A stretch of DNA of 40,540 nucleotides, from contig DASTRY010000084.1 in the NCBI GenBank assembly GCA_035760965.1, positions 1 through 40,540 on the forward strand, written 5' to 3'. Position 1 is the stretch's first letter; each line of letters begins with the position of its first letter. Origin of the DNA: JADGHX01 sp035760965 (GTDB lineage Bacteria > Pseudomonadota > Gammaproteobacteria > Steroidobacterales > Steroidobacteraceae). The notes beneath the pieces were generated by a model. It had not been told where the DNA came from. It made no database searches and saw only the letters and a list, made by a program, of their open reading frames with translations. This document shows, in pieces, positions 24,667 through 32,370 of this stretch. The position numbers were made by a program, and so were the translations under genes.

Positions 24667-25215
24667 GTGCCGATAGCGAAGCTCGCCGTGCCCGCCGTGC
24701 TCACGATTGGCGCCCTCGCCTGCGCGCAAGCCGCAGCCGCGGATTTTCGTGCGCTCGATTTCGGCGCGCCGTGCGAGGACCTGCCCGCACTCGAGGCCGC
24801 GCGGGGCTCGAAGCCGTTCGAAGACCGCTTGCCGTCGGGGTTCCAGTACGCGTTTCGGGGCCGTGAGATGAATCGGGACGTGGTGATCGCCTACGCCTGT
24901 CGCGACGGCCGCTTCTTCCGCGGAGCGTACATTTTCGAGGCGCGCGACGAGGCCGACGCATCCGCCCTCTACAAAGCGCTGAAACAACGCGTCACCCGTG
25001 AGCGCGGCGCGCCCTCGTACGACTTTGCCTCGCGCGAGTACCGGCAGAAGATGCAGTCGATCGGCGCAACGCTGTCGCGCGCCGACACCGAAGTCGCGTT
25101 CTGGAACGACGGACATTCCGAGGCGCACGCGTCGGTCGCGGAGCCTTCGGGCACACGCGGCTGGCGAGTGAGTCTCAGCTACACGGCAGAGCAAGCCGTG
25201 GCGCAGAAGGATTGA
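24667..25215 (+). CDS. Secreted protein of unknown function
   Basis: A 182-residue exported protein: the signal peptide PIAKLAVPAVLTIGALACAQAAA ends before ADFRALDFGAPC. The mature part contains a DFGAPCEDLPALEAARGS start that resembles small periplasmic proteins carrying a conserved F-G-x-x-C motif, then YAFRGREMNRDVVIAYACRDGRFFRGAYIF. No known domain recognised. Start: GTG 24667 with AGGAG 8 bases upstream. It is followed by the TPR-methyltransferase with a TGATG overlap, so the two are co-translated. Confidence 0.78.
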   Translation: MPIAKLAVPAVLTIGALACAQAAAADFRALDFGAPCEDLPALEAARGSKPFEDRLPSGFQYAFRGREMNRDVVIAYACRDGRFFRGAYIFEARDEADASALYKALKQRVTRERGAPSYDFASREYRQKMQSIGATLSRADTEVAFWNDGHSEAHASVAEPSGTRGWRVSLSYTAEQAVAQKD

Positions 25216-26426
25216 TGACCGCCGCACCGTCATCCATCGACGAGCTTCTTCGTGAGGCGATGATCGCCCATCGCGCGGGACGCATGGCGGTGGCCGAAAT
25301 GGGCTATCGGCGTGTCCTGAAGCAGCGTCAGGACGATCCCAAGGCGCTGCACTTTCTTGGCTTGCTGCTGTTCCATGAGGGCGATCGCCTGGGCGGCATC
25401 GCTCACCTCTCGCGCTCACTCGAATGCCAGCCGGATAACGCGCGCGGCTGGAATGCACTGGGTGGGATGCTCATCGCCGTCGATCGACCTGCAGAAGCCG
25501 CGCGAGCCTATCTCCGTGCAACGGAGGTTGCGCCATCGCATGCGGAGGGTTGGTACAACCTCGGAATCTGCGAGCGTGACGCGGGTGATCTGCAAAGCGC
25601 GGAGGCCCATCTGCGCACGGCCATCGCCTGCGACCCTGAGTACTTCCGTGCTCATGAGGCGCTCGCGATGCTGTGCTATCAGCTCGGACGCATCGATGAG
25701 GCGGCAGCGGCATACGCGAGATGGGCGAGCCTGGATCCTGCGAGTGCGAAGGCACGGCACATGGCGGCGGCCGCATCGGGCCAGAACGTGCCCGCTCGCG
25801 CCTCCGACGAGTACGTGCGCGAGTTGTTCGATGATGCCGCGGCGGAGTTCGAGACCAATCTTGCTCAGCTCCACTACCGCGCGCATCACAGCGTCGTCAC
25901 CGGTCTCGTCGAGCGGATCGGCGCGTCGCCATTGGACTCTGTGCTGGACGCCGGCTGCGGCACGGGCCTGTGCGGACCTTTGCTGCGACCCCATTGTCGG
26001 CACCTCGTGGGCGTCGACTTATCGGCCAAGATGCTGGAGCTCGCGACGTCGCGACGCTGTTACGACGAGCTGGCGGCGGCAGAGTTGACGGCGTTCATGC
26101 GTGCACGCCCCGAGTCGTTCGACGCTGTGACCGCCGCGGATACGCTCGTCTATTTCGGCGCGCTGGAGGATGCGCTGAGTGCGGCTCACGACACACTTCG
26201 CGCGGGCGGTTGGCTGGTGTTCACGCTCGAGGCGTTGAGTGGCGACTCGGCCGCGAACTATCAGTTGCAGATCCACGGTCGTTACGCTCATGGCGAATCG
26301 TACGTGCGCTCGGCGCTCGATGCCGCCGGGTTCGAGACGGAGTCGCTGACGTACGAGACGCCGCGCCAGGAGCGGGATGAGGATGTGCGAGGCATGCGCG
26401 TTGTCGCGCGCCGCCGGCGCTCTTGA
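25215..26426 (+). CDS. TPR-repeat / SAM-dependent methyltransferase fusion
   Basis: A 403-residue cytoplasmic protein. Residues about 10-185 form five or so TPR units (ALHFLGLLLFHEGDRLGGIAHL, GWNALGGMLIAVDRPAEAARAYLRA, GWYNLGICERDAGDLQSAEAHL and so on). Residues about 200-400 are a class I methyltransferase with motif I VLDAGCGTGLCG (243-254), GVDLSAKMLE and a later AADTLVYFGAL. An FDDAAAEFETNLAQLHYRA linker, typical of this TPR-methyltransferase group, joins them. The substrate is unknown. The ATG at 25215 shares its A with the preceding stop. Confidence 0.88.
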   Translation: MTAAPSSIDELLREAMIAHRAGRMAVAEMGYRRVLKQRQDDPKALHFLGLLLFHEGDRLGGIAHLSRSLECQPDNARGWNALGGMLIAVDRPAEAARAYLRATEVAPSHAEGWYNLGICERDAGDLQSAEAHLRTAIACDPEYFRAHEALAMLCYQLGRIDEAAAAYARWASLDPASAKARHMAAAASGQNVPARASDEYVRELFDDAAAEFETNLAQLHYRAHHSVVTGLVERIGASPLDSVLDAGCGTGLCGPLLRPHCRHLVGVDLSAKMLELATSRRCYDELAAAELTAFMRARPESFDAVTAADTLVYFGALEDALSAAHDTLRAGGWLVFTLEALSGDSAANYQLQIHGRYAHGESYVRSALDAAGFETESLTYETPRQERDEDVRGMRVVARRRRS

Positions 26427-26601
26427 GGCCCAGCACCGTCGCGATGAGCTCGAAAGGAACGACCTCGGCGAGCAGATCTCCGGAGAAGGCCCCGCTCGGC
26501 ACCTTGGCGAGCTGAGGCCGAGCGCGCAGGGCCTCTTGTGAGGGCCTAGCACCGCTGAGACTCGCGCCGCCCGGGCTCTTGTGAGGGCCGGCGCCGGTGA
26601 G
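26419..26601 (+). repeat. Three spaced copies of a GCTCTTGTGAGGGCC-type repeat
   Basis: Related blocks occur at 26419-26448, 26531-26559 and 26575-26601, each reading like CTCTTG(TG)AGGGCC followed by GCACCG and TGAG. The first overlaps the stop of the TPR-methyltransferase. Otherwise 26427-26643 holds no gene. Confidence 0.5.
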
Positions 26602-26643
26602 GCATGGTGCTGCCGACGACGTGCTGCCGAATGAGGATGGATC

Positions 26644-27111
26644 ATGCTCGCGAGGCCAATCACAGGACTGATCATGGGGGCCGTGCTGGCGCTGGGAGCG
26701 GTGGGTGCGCAGGCTCAGGACGAGCTGCGCGTGCGGCAACTGGAGAACGAAGTCAGCCGTCTGCAGCGTGAGCTGGATGCTCAGTCGCGCCGGATCGACG
26801 AGCTCGAACGCAACTTACGCGGCACGACCACGCGCTCGCTCCCGCCCGCGCCGCCCGATGCCGTGCGCCGGAACACCGAGAGCTCGCCCGCGTGGCTCGT
26901 GGTGACGAACTGGGACCGCGTCAAACCCGGCATGAAGGACATCGACGTCATCGCGCTGCTCGGGCGGCCGACGACCGTGCGTCCCGATCCGGATGGGAAG
27001 GGGCACTCGTTGATGTACGCGCTCGAGCTGGGGCCCAACGCGGTGTTGGCCGGCAACGTGCGGCTCGATGAGAAGGGCGTGGCCCAAGTCACCAAGCCGA
27101 CGTTGCGCTGA
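26644..27111 (+). CDS. Periplasmic coiled-coil protein with BamE/SmpA-like domain
   Basis: A 155-residue exported protein. The signal peptide is LARPITGLIMGAVLALGAVGAQAQ; there is no lipobox cysteine. Residues about 26-60 are a charged coiled coil (LRVRQLENEVSRLQRELDAQSRR). After a Pro-rich linker the C-terminal 75 residues (WDRVKPGMKDIDVIALLGRP, then LMYALELGPNAVLAGNVRLDEKG) look like the small SmpA/OmlA (BamE) fold, where G-M-x-x-x-x-V...LG-x-P is typical. A cell-envelope role is likely by inference. Start: ATG 26644 with GAGGA upstream. The stop is 3 bases from the stop of aceA. Confidence 0.8.
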   Translation: MLARPITGLIMGAVLALGAVGAQAQDELRVRQLENEVSRLQRELDAQSRRIDELERNLRGTTTRSLPPAPPDAVRRNTESSPAWLVVTNWDRVKPGMKDIDVIALLGRPTTVRPDPDGKGHSLMYALELGPNAVLAGNVRLDEKGVAQVTKPTLR

Positions 27112-27114
27112 CGA

Positions 27115-28425
27115 TCAGCCGGCGGCGCGTTGGGGCTGCGGTGCGTTGGGCGTGAACTGCTGTTCTTCCGTCGAGCCCTTCAGCGCGGCGATGGACGACG
27201 TACCAGCCGTGATCACTTCGGTCACGGTGTCGAAGTAGCCCGCGCCGACTTCGCGCTGGTGCTTCGTGGCGGTGTAGCCATCGGCCTCGGCCGCGAACTC
27301 TTCCTGCTGAAGCGCAACGTACGCGCTCATCTGCCGCGCGCGATACCCGCGCGCCAGCTGGAACATCGAGTAGTTCAGCGCATGGAAGCCGGCCAGCGTG
27401 ACGAACTGGAACTTGTACCCCATCGCCCCGAGCTCACGCTGGAAGCGCGCGATCTCGACATCGCTCAGCTTCTTCTTCCAGTTGAACGAGGGCGAACAGT
27501 TGTAGGCGAGCAGCTTGCCCGGGAACTGGCGATGGATCGCTTCGGCGAACCGCTTCGCCTCCTCGATATCCGGAACCGCGGTTTCGCACCAGATCATGTC
27601 CGCGTACGGCGCATACGCGAGGCCGCGAGCGATCGCCGACTCGAGGCCGGCACGCAGCCGGAAGAAGCCTTCGGGTGTGCGGTCCTTCGAGATGATGAAC
27701 GGCGCATCGCGCGGATCGATGTCCGAGGTGAGGAGGTTCGCGCTCTCCGCATCCGTGCGCGCGATGAGTACCGTCGGCACGCCGCAGACATCCGCCGCAA
27801 GGCGCGCGGCAACGAGCTTATTGATGGCCTCGCTGGTCGGCACGAGCACTTTGCCGCCCATGTGCCCGCACTTCTTGGCCGACGAGAGCTGATCCTCGAA
27901 GTGCACGCCCGCGGCGCCGGCTTCGATCATCTGCTTCATGAGCTCGAACGCGTTCAGCACACCGCCGAAGCCGGCTTCGGCGTCCGCGACGATGGGCTTG
28001 TACCAGTCGATCGTGTCCTGCCCTTCCGCATGATGAATCTCATCGGCACGACGCAGCGTGCTGTTGATGCGGCGGACGACGTTCGGCACCGAGTCCGCCG
28101 GATACAGCGACTGGTCGGGATACATCTGCCCTGCGAGATTCGCATCGCCTGCAACCTGCCAGCCCGACAGGTAGATCGCATCGAGACCCGCGCGCACCTG
28201 CTGCATCGCCTGGTTGCCGGTCAGCGCGCCCAGCGCGTTGACGAACGGCTTCTCGTGCACGTAACGCCAGAGCTTCTCGGCGCCGAGCCGGGCGAGGCTG
28301 TACTCGATGTGCACCGTTCCCCGCAGGCGCACTACGTCTTCGGCGCTGTAAGGACGCTGAATCCCGGCCCAGCGGGCATCCTGAGTCCAGGCACGGCGAA
28401 GATCGGCGGCGGAGAGCTGCGTCAT
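27115..28425 (-). CDS. aceA: Isocitrate lyase
   Basis: A 436-residue glyoxylate-shunt enzyme splitting isocitrate into glyoxylate and succinate. The catalytic SSAKKCGHMGGKVLVP (Cys186) is intact, with GWQVAGDANLAGQMYPDQSLYP, DADAEAGFGG-type metal-binding region (VADAEAGFGG) and the YNCSPSFNWKKKL segment. Length fits the short class. Malate synthase is not in the window. A strong AGGGGA ribosome site lies 6 bases before ATG 28425. It is divergent from a large XRE-type regulator with a 123-base shared promoter region, so that protein is its probable regulator. Confidence 0.97.
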   Translation of the reverse strand: MTQLSAADLRRAWTQDARWAGIQRPYSAEDVVRLRGTVHIEYSLARLGAEKLWRYVHEKPFVNALGALTGNQAMQQVRAGLDAIYLSGWQVAGDANLAGQMYPDQSLYPADSVPNVVRRINSTLRRADEIHHAEGQDTIDWYKPIVADAEAGFGGVLNAFELMKQMIEAGAAGVHFEDQLSSAKKCGHMGGKVLVPTSEAINKLVAARLAADVCGVPTVLIARTDAESANLLTSDIDPRDAPFIISKDRTPEGFFRLRAGLESAIARGLAYAPYADMIWCETAVPDIEEAKRFAEAIHRQFPGKLLAYNCSPSFNWKKKLSDVEIARFQRELGAMGYKFQFVTLAGFHALNYSMFQLARGYRARQMSAYVALQQEEFAAEADGYTATKHQREVGAGYFDTVTEVITAGTSSIAALKGSTEEQQFTPNAPQPQRAAG

Positions 28426-28481
28426 GTCGGGTCCCCTGCGTGTGGGTGAGGCCCGAGAGGATAAGCGCTTCGGGCGGAGAA

Positions 28482-28517
28482 TTTGACGTTCAAAACTTCA
28501 CACTGTTAATTTCACAC
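28482..28517 (+). promoter_or_regulatory. Divergent aceA/regulator operator-promoter region
   Basis: An inverted repeat TTTGA-CGT-TCAAA (28482-28494) is followed by two TTCACAC copies 14 bases apart (28497-28503 and 28511-28517). TTGACG (28483-28488) with a GTTAAT box (28505-28510, 16-base spacing) could be the promoter of the plus-strand regulator. Symmetric and repeated elements in this short spacer make it the likely binding site of the regulator. Confidence 0.45.
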
Positions 28518-28548
28518 GCCCGTTCCACTCAGGCAGGCCGTCACGCTC

Positions 28549-30117
28549 ATGGCCACGATCTTGCGTAAGGGTCACTTTCTCGGTGCCAAGCTGCGCGCGC
28601 TGCGCAAGCGCAACGGTCTCACCCTCGAGGAGCTGTCCGCGCGCTGTATCGCGATCGATCCGGCCACGGCTCCGTCCGTGTCGTATCTCAGCATGATCGA
28701 GAGTAGCAAGCGGGTGCCCTCGCCACGCTTGCTCGAGATGCTGGCCGCGATCTTCCAGCGTGACCCGAGCTGGTTTCTCGATGAGAACGCCGGTGTCGGG
28801 GCCGAGCAGCCCCAGAAGACTCGCGGCGGCATCGAGCGCATTCCGCTCGAGCCCTCGTTCTTGTTTTCCAAGGACCTGCTGCAGGCCGCGATTCCCGAGC
28901 TCCTCGCCCAGACGGGGACGAGTGGGCGGCAGTTCGCGCATCTGCTGATCCGCTCCCATCAGGAGATGTCGCGCAATGACTTCCCGGATCTCGAGCGCGC
29001 GGCGGAGAGTGTGGGCGAGCGCCGCTTTCCGCTCGGCGCCGACGAGCTGCTGCGGCTCTGCAAGCGTCACGGGCTGACGCTGCGCTGGTTCGAGCGCAAG
29101 CCCGTGCTCGCGCGCGACAAGGATCGCGAGGTGCGCAGCATGCTGCGCTCCTTCTTCGAGCCGCCGCGCACGATCTATCTCAACACGGCCCTGAAGCGGG
29201 ATCCGGCGCGGCTGAAGTTCGATCTCGCCTCGCATCTCGCGCACGTCATCTTGCACGGCGGCGATGGCCTGAAATCCCCGCACGCGACCGGCGGCGAGAT
29301 GGGCGGCAGTCCCGAGAGCGGGCTCAGCACGGCCGGCATGAATGCGCAGGACGTGCTGCACGCGTGGCGCGATTTCGAGTGCAGCTTCTTCGCGGGCGCC
29401 CTGCTCTGCCCGAAGATTCCCTTCCGCCGGTTCCTCACGCGCGAGCGCTACCGGATCGAGCCGGGGATGAAGCTCGAGCTCACGCCTGCTGTGATCATGA
29501 GGAGAATGACGAAGGTCGCGCCCTATCCGCACTGGCACTTCTTCGATGCGTATCCGCCGGGGTACCTGCGTGCGGTGTATCGCGGGAACGGGATTCCGCT
29601 GCCGTGGGGGAATCTCGCGCAGGTCACCGACCCGTGCCCGAATTGGGCGGTGTTTCGCATGATCGACGACAAGCGTGCGCAGAGCGGGTCGCAGATTTCG
29701 ATTCTGCGTGATGGGGAGCGCTCGCTTCTTTACTGCTGCCATTCGATGCGGACGCATGACATGGCGGGGAACCATCACGTGCTGTCGGTGGGAGTGGATC
29801 TGGCGCCGGCGCTGGCATCGAATGGCGTCGATGCCGAGGACCTGGTGGGCTCGCTGGCGAGCGAGTGCTTGCAACATCGTGGCGAGGCGCGCATTCCGAA
29901 GGCGGCTGCGGCGTCGATCGCGATGGTGGCGAATGTGTTGAACATCGCGTGGATCAAGGATGCGCTCAGCAGTCCGGCGCGGATCATTTGCCCGCGAAGT
30001 AATCGGTGCCCGCGGCCGGAGCGGTGTGAGGGGGCGAGGCCTTCACGGGCGCGGGAGATTACGGATGTGCGGGCAGAAGTTATTGCGAGTGTTGAGATGG
30101 GTGGCGGGAGTGAGTGA
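28549..30117 (+). CDS. XRE-family regulator of the DUF3612/short-chain-fatty-acid regulator type
   Basis: A 522-residue protein. Residues about 8-75 form an XRE helix-turn-helix (LRALRKRNGLTLEELSARC, then SVSYLSMIESSKRVPSPRLLEMLAAIF). The middle region resembles the IrrE/ImmA-like metallopeptidase domain, but the HExxH zinc site is replaced by SHLAHVILH, so it is probably a sensor domain and not a protease. The C-terminal half carries the cysteine-bearing segments FECSFFAGALLCPK, TDPCPNWAVFRM and ICPRSNRCPRPERC, which could bind a metal or a cluster. Proteins of this shape (RamB, ScfR) control glyoxylate and acyl-CoA genes; the divergent aceA supports that. Start: ATG 28549. Confidence 0.87.
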   Translation: MATILRKGHFLGAKLRALRKRNGLTLEELSARCIAIDPATAPSVSYLSMIESSKRVPSPRLLEMLAAIFQRDPSWFLDENAGVGAEQPQKTRGGIERIPLEPSFLFSKDLLQAAIPELLAQTGTSGRQFAHLLIRSHQEMSRNDFPDLERAAESVGERRFPLGADELLRLCKRHGLTLRWFERKPVLARDKDREVRSMLRSFFEPPRTIYLNTALKRDPARLKFDLASHLAHVILHGGDGLKSPHATGGEMGGSPESGLSTAGMNAQDVLHAWRDFECSFFAGALLCPKIPFRRFLTRERYRIEPGMKLELTPAVIMRRMTKVAPYPHWHFFDAYPPGYLRAVYRGNGIPLPWGNLAQVTDPCPNWAVFRMIDDKRAQSGSQISILRDGERSLLYCCHSMRTHDMAGNHHVLSVGVDLAPALASNGVDAEDLVGSLASECLQHRGEARIPKAAAASIAMVANVLNIAWIKDALSSPARIICPRSNRCPRPERCEGARPSRAREITDVRAEVIASVEMGGGSE

Positions 30118-30234
30118 GTCGCTGGTGCGAGCTGACGGCGGCTCGCCTTGATTGAGACCCAGTGCTCGCGCTGTGTTGGCCGGTGCGGATCTCGCTGGTT
30201 CTCTGGTCATGGGATGGCGCCGGGCACGTTACTC

Positions 30235-30342
30235 ACTTCGAATCGGTGCGGCGGGACTTCGAATCGGAGCGGCGGGACTTCGAATCGGCGCGCCGGCGAC
30301 TTCGAATTGTTGCAGCAGCTACTTCGATGCGGCGTACGGCAG
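30235..30342 (+). repeat. Tandem 21/22-bp repeat array
   Basis: Units starting with ACTTCGAA(T) begin at 30235, 30256, 30277, 30299 and 30321 (spacing 21, 21, 22, 22), the first two reading ACTTCGAATCGG(T/A)GCGGCGGG. Later units diverge. A last ACTTCGACGCGAT appears at 30367 beyond a gap. Neither strand gives a convincing protein here. Confidence 0.75.
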
Positions 30343-30370
30343 TGACATCCACATGGTGAGGCAGCGACTT

Positions 30371-30540
30371 CGACGCGATCTTTCCGCGTGGTTGAGGCCG
30401 AATGGTTCGGCGATGGAGTGTGGGGTGCGCCGGCTGTGCGTGGGGGTTGGGTGTCGGCGCACAGTTGAGCCGCGTGAGATTCCTTAAAGAGTTCGGCGCT
30501 GCCGCCCAGCGGGTTTGATGCCGACGATGCCCGTTGGGTC
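30371..30540 (-). repeat. Arm A of a large imperfect inverted repeat
   Basis: Read on the minus strand this 170-base segment is closely similar to 30733-30902 on the plus strand. Shared blocks include CCAACGGGC, GGCGGCAGCGCCGAACTCTT, GTGCGCCGACA, CCAACCCCCACGCAC and ACCATTCGGCCTCAA. The two arms enclose the palindrome-rich core. No gene was found in 30118-30998. Confidence 0.8.
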
Positions 30541-30590
30541 AGCGCACACGTGTTTGGCAGTGCGATAGCGAGGGGGCGCAGTGGTTTGGC

Positions 30591-30700
30591 GCGAGCACGC
30601 GTGTCAGGGGGGTGGGTAGCCGTTGACAACCCCTTGTCGACTTTGGCGCCGTCATTGACAACCGGTTGTCAAAGCGCTGCGACCCCCCCTCGCTATCGCG
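30591..30700 (+). repeat. Palindrome-rich dispersed repeat core, copy 1
   Basis: Begins GCGAGCACGC and ends at CTCGCTATCGCG. It contains GTTGACAA-CCCC-TTGTCGAC (30622-30641), the perfect 18-bp palindrome TTGACAACCGGTTGTCAA (30655-30672) and a C-run. A 15-bp perfect inverted repeat, GCGATAGCGAGGGGG at 30562-30576 and its complement at 30685-30699, encloses the core. A second copy is at 40197-40302. Confidence 0.85.
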
Positions 30701-30732
30701 CGTCAAATCGGCGGGCTGATCCAAAGGCCGCC

Positions 30733-30902
30733 GATCCAACGGGCGTCAGCGGCACCGATCCCGCTCGGCGGCAGCGCCGAACTCTTCATCTATCCCGCGC
30801 GATCAGCCCGTGCGCCGACATCCAACCCCCACGCACCGCCGGCAGCTCCCACTCACCCGCCAAACCATTCGGCCTCAATCACGCAGAAAGACTGCATCGG
30901 AG
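30733..30902 (+). repeat. Arm B of the large imperfect inverted repeat
   Basis: Plus-strand partner of the arm at 30371-30540. Its part GGGCGTCAGCGGCACCGATC (30741-30760) also recurs, inverted, at 40085-40113 next to the second repeat core. Confidence 0.8.
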
Positions 30903-30998
30903 GCCATCCATGTGCTGGGCCGCGCCAGTCATGCAGCGCTGAGCGCGCGCAGCTGCGCGTCCATTCCCTGCTCGCTTCGATCGACCGGAATTTGTCGC

Positions 30999-31559
30999 TT
31001 AGGGCTTCAGGGCCTGATCAACGAGGAACACGTCGGTGAGCAGCGCGCGGAGATGGATCGAGGCGTTCAGGTTGTCGACGAGGAGCGAGCTGATTGCGGG
31101 GCGACTGAGCACTAGCGCGATCGCGCCGCGGGCCTTGCGGGCGTCTTCGGTGACGGCCTCGAGGAACGCGGCGGCGTCCGGGGCCGAGGTTGCGGAGGAA
31201 CCGAGGGCCGCCTCGCGAGCTGCACCGCCCTCACGGCCTGCACTGGCCTCACGGCCTGCACTGGCCTCACGGCCTGCACTGGCCTCGCGGCCTGCACTGG
31301 CCTCGCTGGCTGCACTGGCCTCATGGCCTGCACTGGCCTCGCGGCCTACACCGGCCCCGTGAATCTCGCCTGCTGCGCGGCTGGCACGCCCGATCGCTTC
31401 GCCAACCAGCTCCCCCAGCCCATCGAGCGCGCCGTGCATGGCCGTCAGCGTCGCGCGCACCTCAGAACCGCTATCGTCACGGCGACCTTGCGCTGCATAG
31501 GCCAGGAGGTACTCATAGCCGCGCTCGATCGTGTCGATGCGCTCCGCGAGATCGCTCAT
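30999..31559 (-). CDS. Unknown protein with hexapeptide tandem repeat
   Basis: A 186-residue cytoplasmic-looking protein with no signal or TM segment. A conserved-looking head (MSDLAERIDTIERGYEYLLAY...LTAMHGALDGLGELVGEA) and tail (FLEAVTEDARKARGAIALVLSRP, then NLNASIHLRALLTDVFLVDQ) flank a low-complexity block at residues 73-120, in which REASAG-like units recur about six times plus two degenerate ones. It begins 16 bases after the cytochrome b stop, so it is the last gene of the molybdenum-hydroxylase operon. I do not recognise a family; the helical flanks suggest a partner-binding or maturation protein, but that is a guess. Repeat number probably varies between strains. Confidence 0.72.
   Translation of the reverse strand: MSDLAERIDTIERGYEYLLAYAAQGRRDDSGSEVRATLTAMHGALDGLGELVGEAIGRASRAAGEIHGAGVGREASAGHEASAASEASAGREASAGREASAGREASAGREGGAAREAALGSSATSAPDAAAFLEAVTEDARKARGAIALVLSRPAISSLLVDNLNASIHLRALLTDVFLVDQALKP
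31236..31343 (-). repeat. 18-bp tandem repeat encoding REASAG units
   Basis: Six units of the form CGTGAGGCCAGTGCAGGC, read on the minus strand, inside the preceding gene. The nearly identical third positions show recent expansion by slippage. Two weaker units extend it to 31200. Confidence 0.9.
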
Positions 31560-31575
31560 GTCTTCGTGTGCGCTT

Positions 31576-32199
31576 TCATTTCTTCGTGTGCACTTCGTGG
31601 TGCCGCACGAGCTCCTGCCGAGTAATCCATCCCTTGATCATCGCCCGCAGGTACATGCGGTTCTCGGGAAGAATGCCGAAGTACACGTGAATCATCACGA
31701 GCGTCACCGCAGAGAGCGCCGCTAGACCGTGAACCACGTAAATCGCGCCCCACACCTCCTGCGACAGCACGTAGGGATCGCGCTTCCAGAGCGGCGTGTC
31801 CATCTTCGCGAGCATCGTCCCGCCGGTGAGCGTCGCGGCAAGGATCATGAGCGTCATCGCAAGGTGCATCAGCTTCTGGGCCACGGTGTACTTGCCCACC
31901 TGCTTACGCGCCAGCTCCGCACCCGAGAACCACATCGTGCGCAACCGCTGCCATACGAGCGAACGCACGATGTGGAACACGACAAGCACGATCAGCAGGC
32001 AGCCGACGCTCCAGTGCACCACAACCCAGTTGAACTTGACACCCAGCACCGGCAGCAACCCGGTCGCCATCAAGGTGAGCACCGAGGCCGCGGTCAACCA
32101 GTGGAACAGCCGGTCGATGCCGGCGTGACGCTCGATACGTCCGCTGGGCGTCTCGGCCTGAGCGGCGGGAATCGCGCCCGAATCGACAACGGTCGCCAT
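31576..32199 (-). CDS. Membrane cytochrome b (formate-dehydrogenase-gamma / b561-like)
   Basis: A 207-residue protein with four TM segments of the bacterial cytochrome b/NiFe-hydrogenase-type-I family. Potential haem ligands fall in hydrophobic helices: His33 (RLFHWLTA), His62 (VVVHWSVG), His76 (VVFHIVRS), His112 (KLMHLAMT), His157 (YVVHGLAA) and His171 (VMIHVYFG). Such subunits pass electrons from a periplasmic or membrane enzyme to quinone. Its place after the FAD subunit and the small TM protein makes it the probable electron exit of the hydroxylase. Start: ATG 32199, 3 bases after the small-protein stop. Confidence 0.87.
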   Translation of the reverse strand: MATVVDSGAIPAAQAETPSGRIERHAGIDRLFHWLTAASVLTLMATGLLPVLGVKFNWVVVHWSVGCLLIVLVVFHIVRSLVWQRLRTMWFSGAELARKQVGKYTVAQKLMHLAMTLMILAATLTGGTMLAKMDTPLWKRDPYVLSQEVWGAIYVVHGLAALSAVTLVMIHVYFGILPENRMYLRAMIKGWITRQELVRHHEVHTKK

Positions 32200-32202
32200 C
32201 GA

Positions 32203-32355
32203 TCACGCTCCTCGCTTGCCGCGAACCAGCTTGTAGAGGAGATGCCCGACGATCACGACGGCACCGATGCCGGCGAACACCGGCAGCAGGTCCCACGCGA
32301 CGCCTTCGAGCACTCGCTGCCCATACACATCATGCCCAACGCGAAAGAGCTCCAT
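32203..32355 (-). CDS. 50-residue single-TM protein in the hydroxylase operon
   Basis: A short gene that starts at ATG 32355, 5 bases after an AGGGGGA ribosome site, and stops at 32203-32205, 15 bases after the FAD-subunit stop and 3 bases before the cytochrome b start. The product reads MELFRVGHDVYGQRVLEGVA in front of one hydrophobic segment (about residues 23-42, LLPVFAGIGAVVIVGHLLY) and a basic tail (KLVRGKRGA), so its tail should face the cytoplasm. No family recognised. The good ribosome site, tight packing and clean frame argue that it is real: perhaps a small anchor or assembly subunit of the cytochrome b complex. Confidence 0.78.
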   Translation of the reverse strand: MELFRVGHDVYGQRVLEGVAWDLLPVFAGIGAVVIVGHLLYKLVRGKRGA

Positions 32356-32370
32356 CGTTCCCCCTATCGA

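Noticed and set aside
30235..30342. CRISPR array
   Set aside because: Units are directly adjacent 21/22-bp repeats without spacers; no cas genes.
30118..30998. Protein-coding frames in the repeat-rich region
   Set aside because: Similar short peptides appear on both strands only because the DNA arms are inverted repeats; no start or domain supports coding.
31236..31343. CRISPR or minisatellite outside genes
   Set aside because: The 18-bp units keep the reading frame of a protein with non-repeat conserved-looking ends, so it is a coding repeat.
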